Shown here in pieces: positions 1-8,843 of a DNA stretch of 64,000 nucleotides. The notes beneath the pieces were generated by a model that made no database searches, was not told the DNA's origin, and saw only the letters and a program-made list of their open reading frames with translations. The stretch lies in NCBI RefSeq assembly GCF_000012625.1, contig NC_007516.1:1116001-1180000 (forward strand). Reading direction: 5' to 3'. This stretch comes from Synechococcus sp. CC9605. GTDB taxonomy: Bacteria > Cyanobacteriota > Cyanobacteriia > PCC-6307 > Cyanobiaceae. The first letter of the stretch is position 1; each line of letters opens with the position of its first letter. The translations under genes and the position numbers were made by a program.

Positions 1-1
1 C

Positions 2-64
2 GCCGGTCTGCGTCGTGCCAGCAATTTTCTGCCCACCTGGCAACTTCCTTCCCCCACCGCCTGA
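2..64 (+). CDS. secD: SecD C-terminal end (truncated by window edge)
   Basis: The last 20 codons of an open frame end in TGA three bases before the secF start. The visible tail reads AGLRRASNFLPTWQLPSPTA. Assignment to SecD, the partner of SecF in the SecDF export accessory complex of the inner membrane, rests on position directly upstream of secF, where secD normally lies. The peptide alone is too short to prove it. Confidence 0.7.
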   Translation, partial: AGLRRASNFLPTWQLPSPTA

Positions 65-67
65 ACC

Positions 68-1057
68 ATGACTGAAGCTTCGTCATCGGCACAAGCGGCC
101 ACGGTCCTCAGCCTGCGCTGGTCCCTCAGCAGCATGCGCCGCAAGGTGTGGCTGATCTCTGGTCTAGTGGTTCTGATCAGCCTGTTGGGCTTGTTGCTCA
201 GTTGGTTGGACCCTGCGATTCATGCTCCCCTCCGTCCGGGTCTGGATTTCACCGGCGGCACACAGATCCAACTGGAACGCCGTTGTGATGACGCCTGCGC
301 TGAGCTCAAGGCGATTGATGTCTCGGATGTGATCCGCAGCCTGGAGCTGCCTCAGGAGGCGGGCCAACCTCTCCCCAACCTGGGCGCTCCCCGGGTGCAG
401 CTTCTGGATGGCGGTCAGTCGTTGTTGCTGCGCCTGCCAACGTTGTCGGCTGCCCAGGGCCAAGCGGTGATTGAGGCGGTTGAACCCGTTGCAGGGCCGT
501 TCCTCTCCGGTGGTCAATCGGTCGACACGATCGGGCCGAGCCTGGGCAAGCAACTGCTGCGCAGCAGCTTGATCTCTCTGTTGGTGGCGTTTGGGGGTAT
601 TGCGGCCTACATCAGCTTCCGCTACGACCGCCGCTACTCCTTTCTTGCTCTGGTGGCGCTGGCCCATGACGTGGCGATCGTCTGTGGTGTCTTTGCCTGG
701 CTCGGAGTTGTGCTTCAGCTGGAGGTGGACAGCCTGTTTGCGGTTTCACTGCTGACGATTGCCGGGTATTCGGTGAACGACACGGTGGTGGTCTTCGATC
801 GCATCCGCGAACGCAGCAAGGACGCCCCCGATCTGCCGCTCTCACTGCAGGTGGATCAAGCGGTTTCCGCCACATTGACCCGCACGCTTTACACCAGCGG
901 AACCACCTTGCTGCCTCTCTTGGCGCTCGTGTTTTTCGGTGGAGCAACGCTCTATTGGTTTGCGATCGCCCTTGCCCTCGGGGTTGTCGTTGGTTCCTGG
1001 TCGAGCATTGCCCTGGCACCGTCGCTGCTCACGCTCTGGGACCGCTCCCTTGACTAA
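68..1057 (+). CDS. secF: Protein translocase subunit SecF
   Basis: SecF (329 aa) works with SecD and uses the proton gradient to help proteins complete export through SecYEG. An N-terminal membrane segment lies near residues 29-47. It is followed by the SecF signature GLDFTGGTQIQLE near residues 59-71, a periplasmic domain, and five more hydrophobic segments from about residue 160. The motif SVNDTVVVFDRIRE near 236-249 is characteristic of SecD/SecF membrane domains. Length matches the family. ATG lies four bases after the preceding secD stop, so the two are probably co-transcribed. Confidence 0.96.
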   Translation: MTEASSSAQAATVLSLRWSLSSMRRKVWLISGLVVLISLLGLLLSWLDPAIHAPLRPGLDFTGGTQIQLERRCDDACAELKAIDVSDVIRSLELPQEAGQPLPNLGAPRVQLLDGGQSLLLRLPTLSAAQGQAVIEAVEPVAGPFLSGGQSVDTIGPSLGKQLLRSSLISLLVAFGGIAAYISFRYDRRYSFLALVALAHDVAIVCGVFAWLGVVLQLEVDSLFAVSLLTIAGYSVNDTVVVFDRIRERSKDAPDLPLSLQVDQAVSATLTRTLYTSGTTLLPLLALVFFGGATLYWFAIALALGVVVGSWSSIALAPSLLTLWDRSLD

Positions 1058-1274
1058 TGCCAAGGGTGGTGAATCAGAACGGAGACGCCGTGCTGTCCCA
1101 GCCCGTTGGTTCCCGATTCTGTTGATCCTGCTGGCTCTCGGTGATCTGCGCACCGAAGTCCTGCTGCTCAGTGATCAGTTCACCGTCACAGGGCTTGGTT
1201 ATGCCATTCGGCATCATCAGCTTGCTGTAGTGGTCTTGCTCGGTTCCAGCTCCCTCTGGCGTCGTTTCGGTTAA
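1050..1274 (+). CDS. Small membrane protein, function unknown
   Basis: An open frame starting at TTG 1050 overlaps the last codons of secF and encodes about 74 residues. A basic N-terminus (ESERRRRAVPARW) precedes a hydrophobic stretch (FPILLILLALGDLRTEVLLL) and a second weaker one (HHQLAVVVLLGSSSLW). This suggests a small two-segment membrane protein translated by coupling to secF. I do not recognise a named family. The start is uncertain because no ATG is available. Confidence 0.6.
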   Translation: MTNAKGGESERRRRAVPARWFPILLILLALGDLRTEVLLLSDQFTVTGLGYAIRHHQLAVVVLLGSSSLWRRFG

Positions 1275-1507
1275 CGCTTTGTGCTGTTGCCGAATTCATG
1301 CCAGATCGAATCCCAGGTGCGTTGTTTGACCTCCGCATTCCATTGCCCCTGGCTGTGGGTGGAGGCCCACCACGATTCGAACAGGTCGTGGGCTTCCTCG
1401 TGCAACAACTCAGGGTCCAGATTCTCGCGAACCAACTGCATCACGGCCTGCCTCAGTTCCTCGTAACGGGAGAAATTGAAGATGACGTCCAAGCCTGTTC
1501 GTCTCAA
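1271..1507 (-). CDS. Conserved-looking small soluble protein, unknown
   Basis: The 78-residue frame is rich in acidic and aromatic residues (EELRQAVMQLVRENLDPELL, then HEEAHDLFESWWAST). It has no membrane segment and is likely helical. It converges on the preceding gene with a four-base overlap. Even composition and the absence of a competing frame support a real gene. I cannot assign a function. The ATG used is the most upstream; a later start is possible. Confidence 0.55.
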   Translation of the reverse strand: MRRTGLDVIFNFSRYEELRQAVMQLVRENLDPELLHEEAHDLFESWWASTHSQGQWNAEVKQRTWDSIWHEFGNSTKR

Positions 1508-1621
1508 GACCTATTGGACACATTATTGGATTGAAGGGCGTGGAGGTCGCTTTTTCGGTATCGTTATGAACGTCAGTTCTTGGGAAGCCTGAGCTACGAC
1601 ACCTTTGGTTGCTCAGGTTCC

Positions 1622-1801
1622 ATGGAGTTGAATCCTGGTCTCAGCGAGGTGGTCTTCGGCTTGCGTGCTGAGGTAGAAGCTCTGAAGACGCGTTTGAACA
1701 AGATTGAGCGTGGTCAAGAGGTGGCGGTCTCTGCGGCCTATTGGCAAGCGGTTGAGCGGGAGCGTGATTCGAGCGAAAAAAAGAAACGTCACCTGCTCTG
1801 A
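1622..1801 (+). CDS. Short coiled-coil protein, unknown
   Basis: A 59-residue frame begins MELNPGLSEVVFGLRAEVEA and continues as a charged helix with heptad-like leucines (LKTRLNKIERGQEV), ending in a lysine-rich tail. It is predicted to be a small coiled coil. An in-frame ATG 42 bases upstream (1580) would add 14 less protein-like residues, so 1622 is preferred. No function can be given. Confidence 0.45.
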   Translation: MELNPGLSEVVFGLRAEVEALKTRLNKIERGQEVAVSAAYWQAVERERDSSEKKKRHLL

Positions 1802-1950
1802 TGTGGTCGAAAAAAATGGGACCCTCTCCCAAGAGTCCCAAGGCTCGACGCGTCGTTCTCACGACTCCGTAAAAATACTCACACAGCGCGGGTCTCAGGT
1901 GTGACCCCTGCTACAGGGTGTTCCGTGGGTTACATCTTTCGAGGACATTG

Positions 1951-2940
1951 TCAGGCCCAGCGGTCCATGATCTGCTGCACCACCACCCGCTGCATCAACA
2001 CCTGAAGCACCACCACCAAAGGAAGGGCCAGCAGCACGCCCGGAAGCCCGAGAAGAGCGCCAAGGCTGAGCTGGGCCGTTAAAGCCACTGTTGGCAGCAG
2101 ATTCACGGTTTTGCGCAGCAGCAGTGGTGTGAGCAGAAAAGCCTCCAGGTTCTGCAGCACCAGCCGGAACACCAGAACCGACAGCATCAATTGCGGCGAC
2201 TGCAGCAGGGCCAATCCCGCGGGCAGCAGCGTTGCCGCCGTAGGCCCGATGGTCGGAACGAACGTGAGCAGGCCACAGACCAGGGCACTCAACAGGGCCA
2301 AGGGTGCCTTAATCAGCATAAGGCCTCCCCAGGTGAGCAGAAACACGGTGGTGGAGGAAAGGGTCATGCCACTGAGCCACCCCCCCAAGGCTTGCCTGCA
2401 TTCATCCAGCAGATGTTCCATCTGCTCCCGGGCAGGTCGGGGGGTCATGGCCACCACCATGCGCCGATGGGCGTTTGGATCCAAGGCCAGCAGGATCGCG
2501 AGCAGCACCATCAAGAACAGTTGAACCAGCGAATTGGCTGCACCTCCTGCGAACCCCAGCAATGGCTGAAGTCCATTCAGGTTGAGGCCCTCACCCACAG
2601 CGTCATTTAGCTGCGCCAGGCGAGGCTCATTGCTCAGCAGGTCGGACACCTTGCTGACCAACTGCGGCAGATCCCGACCCAGTTGCTGGAACTGGTTGAT
2701 CAGTTCCGGCACCAGCAGCTGCCCCAGCAGTCCACCGGTCAAGATCAAAATCCCCAGCACGGCCGCCAGGGCCTGGGGGCGCTTCAGTGGGGTTCGCTTC
2801 TGAACCTGCGCAATCAGCACATCCAGGGCTACGGCCACCACAACGGCGCCAAAGAGCACCAGCAGCACCCAACGCAGGTGCCAGAGCAACAGCACCAGCA
2901 CCACCAAGGTGAGTGCAACAAGAAACGTGCCGGCTGTCAT
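1951..2940 (-). CDS. AI-2E family (PerM-like) membrane protein
   Basis: A 329-residue integral membrane protein of the AI-2E transporter/PerM family, whose members are proposed exporters or permeases with poorly defined substrates. Hydrophobic helices cluster at residues 4-45 and 60-85. A long soluble, amphipathic segment follows, then several helices at about 200-315, including the family-typical FVPTIGPTAATLLPAGLALL region. It overlaps the following paralogue by four bases (ATGA). The pair looks like an old tandem duplication transcribed leftward together with psb28. Confidence 0.85.
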   Translation of the reverse strand: MTAGTFLVALTLVVLVLLLWHLRWVLLVLFGAVVVAVALDVLIAQVQKRTPLKRPQALAAVLGILILTGGLLGQLLVPELINQFQQLGRDLPQLVSKVSDLLSNEPRLAQLNDAVGEGLNLNGLQPLLGFAGGAANSLVQLFLMVLLAILLALDPNAHRRMVVAMTPRPAREQMEHLLDECRQALGGWLSGMTLSSTTVFLLTWGGLMLIKAPLALLSALVCGLLTFVPTIGPTAATLLPAGLALLQSPQLMLSVLVFRLVLQNLEAFLLTPLLLRKTVNLLPTVALTAQLSLGALLGLPGVLLALPLVVVLQVLMQRVVVQQIMDRWA

Positions 2941-4016
2941 TGAACCGGCTCCAGGCGTTTCCAGCGATCCAAGACATCGTGGATCAGGACTTCACGAATG
3001 ATCACCTGCAGCACCACCGCCAACGGCAGCGCCATCAGCAGGCCGAGGGGACCAAACAGGAGAGTGAACAGGAATTGAGCTGCAAGAGTCAAACCGGGCA
3101 GCAGCTTCACCTGGTGGTGCATCACCGATGGAGTGATCACGTAACTCTCGATGTTCTGGATCACCACGTAGGCACCCAGCACCGCAGCTGCCTTCCAGGG
3201 GGCATCCAACAGGGCCACCGCCATCGGGAAGATCGTGCTCATGGTGGGCCCCACATTGGGGATCACGTTCAACAGCCCTGCAAGGAGTGCATTGGCAAGA
3301 ACGAGCTTCACGCCCAACAGCGTTAAAGCAATGCTGCAAAGCACAAACACGGCCAAGGAGCTGATCAATACACCCACCATCCAGCTGCTCAAGGCAGCAC
3401 CGCACTGATCCAGGATGCGACGCCCTCGGCGTCGGTAGAAGGAGGGAATCAACTGCAGACCAATATTTCGATAGGCCTGGGGCTGAATGCTGATCATCAG
3501 AGCCACCGCAAGCACGAACAACAGGCGCAGAATGCCGTTGCCGAGGTTGCCGGCCAAACCGAGCAGGCCCAGCACCCCACTGCCTAGTCCAGCGGCGAGT
3601 GATGAACCATCGGGCACGAGTTGGCGGGGACCACTTAGTCCCAGGTCATCGAGGTCGGGGAATGCATCAGCGCCGTAAATGGCTTCACTGATGTTGTCGA
3701 TCCAACCGAGGCCAAGTCGCATCAGGGTCTGCCCCGCTTCGGGCAGCTTCTGCAACAGCAGTGCAAATTCCTCAAGGAACGGGGGGACAACAACACCAGC
3801 CGCACCCGCTACCAGCAACAACAACCCAACGATGCAGAGCAACAGTGCGAGAGGCCTTTGCATTGGCCGCCGCTCGCGAAGGATGCCGACAAGCGTGCAC
3901 AGAGCCATTGCTAGAACCACTGCTGCAAAGATCAGCAGCAGCAGCTCACGCAGCGACCACAACAGGACGATGGCTGCAATGAACGCCGTCAGTAGCAGCC
4001 ACTGGGGCAGTCTCAA
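2937..4016 (-). CDS. AI-2E family (PerM-like) membrane protein, second copy
   Basis: A 359-residue homologue of the adjacent gene, with the same arrangement: N-terminal helices, a soluble central insert (about 90-150, longer here), and a C-terminal helix bundle containing [20 protein letters not shown]. Its start overlaps the psb28 stop region by four bases, so psb28 and the two paralogues appear to form one leftward operon. Substrate is unknown; similarity is to the family, not to a characterised member. Confidence 0.85.
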   Translation of the reverse strand: MRLPQWLLLTAFIAAIVLLWSLRELLLLIFAAVVLAMALCTLVGILRERRPMQRPLALLLCIVGLLLLVAGAAGVVVPPFLEEFALLLQKLPEAGQTLMRLGLGWIDNISEAIYGADAFPDLDDLGLSGPRQLVPDGSSLAAGLGSGVLGLLGLAGNLGNGILRLLFVLAVALMISIQPQAYRNIGLQLIPSFYRRRGRRILDQCGAALSSWMVGVLISSLAVFVLCSIALTLLGVKLVLANALLAGLLNVIPNVGPTMSTIFPMAVALLDAPWKAAAVLGAYVVIQNIESYVITPSVMHHQVKLLPGLTLAAQFLFTLLFGPLGLLMALPLAVVLQVIIREVLIHDVLDRWKRLEPVQ

Positions 4017-4396
4017 GCTTGTTGATTGTCGGCCCCTTCAGTCTGATCGGAATCCTGGCTTTGTGAATAACCCAAGCCATTGGCATCGGCGTAGCGCTGC
4101 GCGAAACGCATGAACCGTTCGAAGTCCTGTTCGGATTTCCATGAGTAAACGGCTTCAAGTGCACTGGCGGTGCCGTTCACGAATTTGCCATTCACTTCCC
4201 GGGTGACCATTTCGCCTTCTTCATCCACCATCCACATTCCGGTGATGTCACCCATGGTTTCGGGCGCAATCGCAGCTGGCTGTTCGAAACGGAAGGTTGC
4301 TTGCCCTGTGCGGCCGTCACGGCTGCGGGTCAGACGGATGTCGGGCACCACAGGCTCGTTGACTCCCCGAAAGAACTGAATCGCTGCTTTGCTCAC
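4013..4396 (-). CDS. psb28: Photosystem II assembly protein Psb28
   Basis: A 127-residue soluble protein matching Psb28. It begins [20 protein letters not shown] and contains the [20 protein letters not shown] core typical of the family. Psb28 binds the cytosolic side of photosystem II assembly intermediates, near CP47, during biogenesis and repair. This copy has a C-terminal extension rich in Q, S and D ([17 protein letters not shown]) beyond the usual length of about 110 residues. It is first in a leftward operon with two AI-2E membrane proteins. Confidence 0.95.
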   Translation of the reverse strand: MSKAAIQFFRGVNEPVVPDIRLTRSRDGRTGQATFRFEQPAAIAPETMGDITGMWMVDEEGEMVTREVNGKFVNGTASALEAVYSWKSEQDFERFMRFAQRYADANGLGYSQSQDSDQTEGADNQQA

Positions 4397-4426
4397 GTCG
4401 TTCTCGAACCATCGATGAGAGCGATC

Positions 4427-5470
4427 TTAATCGGGGATTTCAACAAACCCCCGGTCGATCAAGGTCTCGGCGGCTTGATCAGGGCTGAGCCCTGAGAGAT
4501 CGATCGCGTTGCGTCTGGGCGATCGCGCCAGTTCATGGTCGTAACAGCGGTCGTAGTAATCGAGCGTGGCGCGGCAGGCGCTGTCCCAGTCTTCCCTGGC
4601 AATGGCTTCGAGGGCTTCCTTGGTGCGCTGGGGGCCCAGGCGTCGACTGATCCGTTCGGTTGCCTCAGCCAGAGCGGCTCCCCCCTGATGGCCGTACACC
4701 TGCACCAATTGGTTCACCCGTTCTGTCAGCTCGCGCTGAATCTCCAATACAGGCGCCTCTTGCATCTGATCAAACAGGGGCTTGGGAATGCGGCAGCGGC
4801 CCACCTGGATGCTTTCCGCCTCCAACCAGATGGCTGTGGCCCCACGGCGTTGGTGTTGATCCAAAGCCTCAGCCAATTGGTTCTCGTAGTGCTCGGTGCT
4901 GGGTTGATCCGGCAGCCCCAGACCGCCGAAACTGCTGCCGCGGTGGTTGGCCAGCCCTTCCAGATCCACCACGGCTGCACCGCGCGCTGCCATGGCCAAC
5001 AGCAGATCGGTCTTCCCTGTGCCCGTGCGGCCTCCCATCACGCGAAGGGGCCAGATCTGCTCAAATCGGCCCTGAGCCCAGCGCCGATAGCTCTTGTAGC
5101 CCCCCTGAAGGAGCCTGGGCTTGAGATCGATCTGCTGGGCCAGCCAGGCCACGCTGGCCGAACGCATTCCGCCCCGCCAGCAGTAGATCCGTGGATCCCC
5201 CTGGTCGCGAAGGCTTTCCAGTTGACGGGCCAGGCTGCTCAGCTTGGGGCCGGTGAGTTCAAGCCCAAGGTGAATCGCTGGCGTGCGCCCCTGCTGCTTG
5301 TAGGCGGTGCCCACTGCGGCACGTTCCTTATCGTCGAAAAGAGGCACGTTGATGGCCCCAGGCCAGTGGCCTTTCGCGAATTCACCGGGGCTGCGAACGT
5401 CCACAAGCGGACCTTTCAGCTCGCGAAGCTGCTGAATCTCGATTGAACCTGTTTCGCCCATGCCTGACAT
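4427..5470 (-). CDS. mnmH: tRNA 2-selenouridine synthase (MnmH/SelU)
   Basis: A 347-residue two-domain protein. The N-terminal rhodanese domain holds LVDVRSPGEF and the active-site loop YCWRGGMRSA, with cysteine at residue 97. The C-terminal half carries a P-loop, GGRTGTGKT, at about 146-154. MnmH replaces sulfur by selenium at position 2 of the wobble uridine through a geranylated intermediate, using selenophosphate. ATG 5470 is chosen; ATG 5461 is also possible. The longer upstream frame overlaps the divergent GUN4 gene and is not used. Whether selD exists elsewhere cannot be seen. Confidence 0.93.
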   Translation of the reverse strand: MSGMGETGSIEIQQLRELKGPLVDVRSPGEFAKGHWPGAINVPLFDDKERAAVGTAYKQQGRTPAIHLGLELTGPKLSSLARQLESLRDQGDPRIYCWRGGMRSASVAWLAQQIDLKPRLLQGGYKSYRRWAQGRFEQIWPLRVMGGRTGTGKTDLLLAMAARGAAVVDLEGLANHRGSSFGGLGLPDQPSTEHYENQLAEALDQHQRRGATAIWLEAESIQVGRCRIPKPLFDQMQEAPVLEIQRELTERVNQLVQVYGHQGGAALAEATERISRRLGPQRTKEALEAIAREDWDSACRATLDYYDRCYDHELARSPRRNAIDLSGLSPDQAAETLIDRGFVEIPD

Positions 5471-5509
5471 AGTGGCCAACACCGAGCCAGTTGGGGCCGG
5501 TTGCGACTC

Positions 5510-6229
5510 ATGCTCTCCGGTTCCACACCCGCCACCAAACTCAGCGTTGATCAGCTGCTGGATCGTTTCGCGAAGGGAACACCTCGCCAGCGCCGTCCGC
5601 TGATCAATCAGATCGAAACCCGCTCCGAGGAGTTGGCTGCGGTGGGCTCGGACCTTCTCTCTGGTTTCGACCCCGCCGGTGATGACTGGGCTGCCGGTTG
5701 GATCTTGCAGGTGTTGCAGCGCCACCAGCCCGATGCCGTCACTGCTCTGATCCCGTCGTCCGATCAAGGCTGGTGGACCACTGATTCCGGGGTTGGCCTG
5801 GATTACGGGCCGCTGCAGCAGGAGCTTCTCGAAGAGAACTTTGAAGAGGCGGATCGCGTCACCAGCCAGTGCCTGCGCGAATTGGCCGGTGATGCCGCCG
5901 TGAAACGGGGCTACGTCTACTTCACAGAAGTTGCGCCGATGTCAGGCGTTGATCTGGTCAGTCTTGATCGGCTCTGGACGGTGTATTCCCAAGGTCGCTT
6001 CGGCTTTACAGCCCAGTCCCAGTTGCTGTCAGCCCTTGATGGGCGTTACGAACGTCTTTGGCCCCGAATTGGCTGGAAATGCGATGGCGTCTGGACGCGT
6101 TATCCCGGTGCCTTCACCTGGTCCATCGAGGCTCCAGAGGGACACATGCCGTTGATCAATCAGCTCCGTGGCGTTCGCCTGATGGATTCCCTGTTGAATC
6201 ATCCGGCACTTGTGGCCCGCAGATCCTGA
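5510..6229 (+). CDS. GUN4 domain protein
   Basis: A 239-residue protein with a C-terminal GUN4 domain. Signature features are LVSLDRLWTVYSQGRFGFTAQ and the RIGWKCDGVWTRYPGAFTWS segment. GUN4 proteins bind porphyrins and activate magnesium chelatase in chlorophyll synthesis. The N-terminal 90 residues form a helical repeat-like domain, as in Synechocystis Gun4, which supports the orthologue over a stand-alone domain. ATG 5510 is preferred to TTG 5501. It is divergent from mnmH with 39 bases between starts. Confidence 0.9.
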   Translation: MLSGSTPATKLSVDQLLDRFAKGTPRQRRPLINQIETRSEELAAVGSDLLSGFDPAGDDWAAGWILQVLQRHQPDAVTALIPSSDQGWWTTDSGVGLDYGPLQQELLEENFEEADRVTSQCLRELAGDAAVKRGYVYFTEVAPMSGVDLVSLDRLWTVYSQGRFGFTAQSQLLSALDGRYERLWPRIGWKCDGVWTRYPGAFTWSIEAPEGHMPLINQLRGVRLMDSLLNHPALVARRS

Positions 6230-6282
6230 CGGGGCTTCCCATCAACGGTAAGTTCGAAAGACCGACGTCAACGGGCCACACT

Positions 6283-6720
6283 GTGCCGTCCAAGAGGTTT
6301 CGCTGGGCTGAGTTCACCTTGCCGTCGACCCTGCAGCTCGCTCCTCTGTTGGAGCTGCTTACCGAGCCCGTCGGTTGTGTGCTCACCAGTCAGCGGATTG
6401 AGCTGGGATTGCATGAAGCCCTGGTCAATGCCGTTCGCCATGGCAACGCCGAGAACCCTGCTAAGAAGCTCCGTGTTCGCCGCATCCTCACGCCCAATTG
6501 GATGGTCTGGCAGGTTCAGGATGAGGGTTGCGGCCTTCCACAACAGTCCCGCACAGCAACCCTGCCGCCGGCCCTCGATGCTCCCAGCGGCCGTGGGTTG
6601 TTTCTGATCCATCAATGTTTTGATGATGTGCGCTGGAGCCGCCGGGGGAATCGCCTGCAGCTGGCCTGCCGCCGGCCCGTCAGTGACGCGGACAGCCCGG
6701 ATCCTTCAGTTCTCCTCTAA
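6283..6720 (+). CDS. RsbW-like anti-sigma/histidine-kinase-type ATPase
   Basis: A 145-residue protein with the stand-alone GHKL ATPase fold of RsbW/SpoIIAB regulators. The N-box is ELGLHEALVNAVRHGN, the G1 box DEGCGLP, and the G2 box SGRGLFLIHQ. Such proteins bind and phosphorylate anti-sigma factor antagonists or sequester sigma factors in partner-switch stress signalling. No partner gene is adjacent. The GTG start is chosen because it precedes the fold by the usual distance; its 3' end overlaps the convergent downstream gene by 41 bases. Confidence 0.85.
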   Translation: MPSKRFRWAEFTLPSTLQLAPLLELLTEPVGCVLTSQRIELGLHEALVNAVRHGNAENPAKKLRVRRILTPNWMVWQVQDEGCGLPQQSRTATLPPALDAPSGRGLFLIHQCFDDVRWSRRGNRLQLACRRPVSDADSPDPSVLL

Positions 6721-6934
6721 CCCACCCGAGCGCCTGTTGGGTCAGGTTCTCCACGTCGGCGCTATTTCCTTGGCGGAGCAGTTGCACCATCGCTGCAGCG
6801 AGTAACTCAGCTCCACGCCGCTGTCGGTTGCTCTTCAGTTGATGCCACTCCCGATCGCCGATGCGGAGCAATTGATGCAGTTCTTCCGCCTTGGCTGTGG
6901 CGGAAGCAGGCCATGGGGCGTCGGTTGAAGTCAT
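6680..6934 (-). CDS. Conserved cyanobacterial protein (DUF6439-like)
   Basis: An 84-residue helical protein, starting MTSTDAPWPA, with the core ELHQLLRIGDREWHQLKSNR then LLRQGNSADVENLTQQALGW. The pattern resembles the cyanobacterial DUF6439 family; this is from memory of the family and not from a search. No membrane segment or catalytic motif is seen. It converges on the RsbW-like gene. Function unknown. Confidence 0.65.
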   Translation of the reverse strand: MTSTDAPWPASATAKAEELHQLLRIGDREWHQLKSNRQRRGAELLAAAMVQLLRQGNSADVENLTQQALGWVRGELKDPGCPRH

Positions 6935-6983
6935 CCCTGAATCAGCAGATCGATCTAGTTTCGGTTGATGTGGGTGCAACGGC

Positions 6984-7253
6984 GTGGAACAGCGCAAAGG
7001 CCAACGACGCGTTCGTGAATTGCGTTGGTTGCACCATGCCTCACGGCTGGTGTTGCAAGGGCAATGTCAGGCCCAAGCCCGATCGGGTGTTGCGGAGCGG
7101 CGATGGGTGCAGCGCCGCAAACTTGCTGCGAATCTGATCAGTCAACGGCCCGTCGGCTGGGCCAGCTCACCAGCGTCTGGCGAGCGCTTCTGGAGGGCAT
7201 TGCGTTTCGGTGGAGCAGGCTTTGCTTTGGCCTGGCTGCTGGCACAGCTTTGA
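6984..7253 (+). CDS. Small basic protein with C-terminal hydrophobic end, unknown
   Basis: An 89-residue frame from GTG 6984. The first two thirds are strongly basic (GQRRVRELRWLHHASRLVL). The end is hydrophobic (FGGAGFALAWLLAQL), which could be a tail anchor. It is divergent from the DUF6439-like gene with 49 bases between starts. No other frame here is convincing. It may be a lineage-specific small protein; function unknown. Confidence 0.5.
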   Translation: MEQRKGQRRVRELRWLHHASRLVLQGQCQAQARSGVAERRWVQRRKLAANLISQRPVGWASSPASGERFWRALRFGGAGFALAWLLAQL

Positions 7254-7290
7254 ACCCGATAGGAGATCAGGCCACCCGTTGACGATGGGC

Positions 7291-7581
7291 TTAGCCAACC
7301 ACCACCAGCGAATTGGAAGCCGGTGCGTCCTCCTTCGTCGGTGAAACCTCCGTGGGCTGTGCCATGTCCTGACCGCGAAGCCAGGCATTGTGCAGGGCTC
7401 GCCTGCGTCGATCTTCAGACAACACCAAACGATCGGCAGCTGCATGGGGACTTTCCCCTGGCATCACGGCCGTGCGCAGGCAGATACCGAAACCATGGGC
7501 TTCCACCTGCACATGGCCTTCCATCAGCACCACCTGAAACGTCCAGCCCTGAAGCCAACGCAGCCGAAAGGGATTGGTCAT
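7291..7581 (-). CDS. Conserved hypothetical protein
   Basis: A 96-residue soluble protein starting MTNPFRLRWLQGWTFQVVLM. It contains EGHVQVEAHGFGICLRTAVM and an arginine-rich helix, and ends in a low-complexity tail. The N-terminal half looks like a compact beta-rich domain. ATG 7581 gives a more compact protein than the ATG 21 bases further upstream. I cannot assign a family or function with confidence. Confidence 0.55.
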   Translation of the reverse strand: MTNPFRLRWLQGWTFQVVLMEGHVQVEAHGFGICLRTAVMPGESPHAAADRLVLSEDRRRRALHNAWLRGQDMAQPTEVSPTKEDAPASNSLVVVG

Positions 7582-7655
7582 GAAGTTCCCTTCGGGATCC
7601 AACTCACCCTATGGCTCGGAGCCGTTCGCGCAAGGGACGCTGTCAGGGAATCCTC

Positions 7656-8729
7656 TCAGCTGGCCTCTGCGATCGGTTTGCGTGCCGACCAGACCCGCGT
7701 CATGAAATGGGTTTCCGCGGTGATGCCTTCGAACCCTGAAGCAGCGAGGCGGGCGTCGATGTCGTCGCCGATGTAGTCGCGATAATAGGGCTCATGGAAG
7801 ACCCGCCGGAAGTTCTCCATCACGGAGGCGAATTTGGCTGAATCAGCCATTTGCACAGAGTCGGCAAGCACGAAAACACCGCCGGGTTCGAGCACACGCC
7901 AGGCCTCGTTCAGCACGTTCTGGCGGGCCTCTGCCGGCAGTTCATGCAGCAGGAACACACTGGTGACGGCCTGAACAGATTCATCGGCCAAGGGCAGGGA
8001 TTCGCCATTGGCACGGATCAGCTGAACCAGGGATGCATCACCGTCATTCAGCCAGCGGTTGGCTTGACGCAAGTACGACTCGGAGAGATCGGTTCCGATC
8101 AGCTGCGCGTGGGGCACAGCAGCGCGGATCTGCTGCAGGGTCCGGCCGGTGCCGGTGGCCACATCGAGAATTTTGAGGGAACCCGGAGCACGGTCTGCGA
8201 AGTGTTTCAAGCCGCGTTTCAAGGGAGCCAAAACTCTGCGTCGCATGGCATCGGCAGTGCCATTGAAGAGGATCTCCACCTGCAGGTCGTAAAGACCAGC
8301 CGAGTGATCACTCAAGTAGCCGTCGGTTTGATGGTGAAAATTCTGGAGGTAGTACTCGGGATAAAGCGCTTTGTCGGTTTGCTTGGGGAGATCGCGCACG
8401 TTGCGTTCTCGACGACGATCCCAGGTGGAGGGAAGGTCAATCCAGACCTGGGGGTAGCGGCTGACCCAATCGAGCCAGGGTGCATCGAACAACAACTGCT
8501 CTGGATAGATCCCCTGTTCGGCGTCCTGCCAGTCCTGCTCCTGCAGCTTGTTCATATCGAGCCGGAGCTCACCGAGAACTTCGGCGGAAACGGGCTCTGT
8601 TTTCGGCACCGCATCCGGCGCCAACAGCTCCATCAGCTTGGTGCTCAGCTCCTTGTGGGCCAGGCCCGCGATGCTTTTGCCTTGCTGAAGCGTTTGGTAC
8701 GCGAGCTTGCTCAGGGGCGTTGACGCCAT
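7656..8729 (-). CDS. SAM-dependent methyltransferase with N-terminal extension
   Basis: A 357-residue protein. A class I methyltransferase domain occupies roughly residues 170-330: motif I is ILDVATGTGRTLQQIRAA, the acidic motif II loop is LIGTDLSESYL, and the post-motif is EAWRVLEPGGVFVLADSVQ. About 170 residues precede it, with no recognised domain. The substrate cannot be told; the fold is shared by small-molecule, quinone and lipid methyltransferases. The start is placed at MASTPLSKL; in-frame ATGs upstream run into the glnA terminator. Confidence 0.8.
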   Translation of the reverse strand: MASTPLSKLAYQTLQQGKSIAGLAHKELSTKLMELLAPDAVPKTEPVSAEVLGELRLDMNKLQEQDWQDAEQGIYPEQLLFDAPWLDWVSRYPQVWIDLPSTWDRRRERNVRDLPKQTDKALYPEYYLQNFHHQTDGYLSDHSAGLYDLQVEILFNGTADAMRRRVLAPLKRGLKHFADRAPGSLKILDVATGTGRTLQQIRAAVPHAQLIGTDLSESYLRQANRWLNDGDASLVQLIRANGESLPLADESVQAVTSVFLLHELPAEARQNVLNEAWRVLEPGGVFVLADSVQMADSAKFASVMENFRRVFHEPYYRDYIGDDIDARLAASGFEGITAETHFMTRVWSARKPIAEAS

Positions 8730-8793
8730 CGCGGATTCAGACAACATCACTATTCCAACGAATGAGGCGCGCAATCGCGTGGCCAGCAGTCCA

Positions 8794-8821
8794 CAAAAAA
8801 ACCCGCCTCCAGAGAGGCGGG
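8794..8821 (-). terminator. Rho-independent terminator of glnA
   Basis: An eight-base perfect stem, CCCGCCTC and GAGGCGGG, with a four-base loop. Read leftward it is followed by a run of T residues. It lies 23 bases beyond the glnA stop and before the methyltransferase start, so it ends glnA transcription. Confidence 0.9.
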
Positions 8822-8843
8822 TCTTGGGATGCACGGGCACTGA

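Noticed and set aside
1370-1390. tRNA-like GATTCGAAC
   Set aside because: No acceptor or anticodon stem fits; it is inside a small protein gene.
4535-5446. 303-codon open frame on the + strand antisense to mnmH
   Set aside because: It lies wholly inside the well-supported mnmH gene, has no family-like motif, and its composition reflects GC-rich codon bias of the opposite strand.
7851-8723. 290-codon open frame antisense to the methyltransferase
   Set aside because: No domain, and the methyltransferase motifs on the opposite strand are clear.
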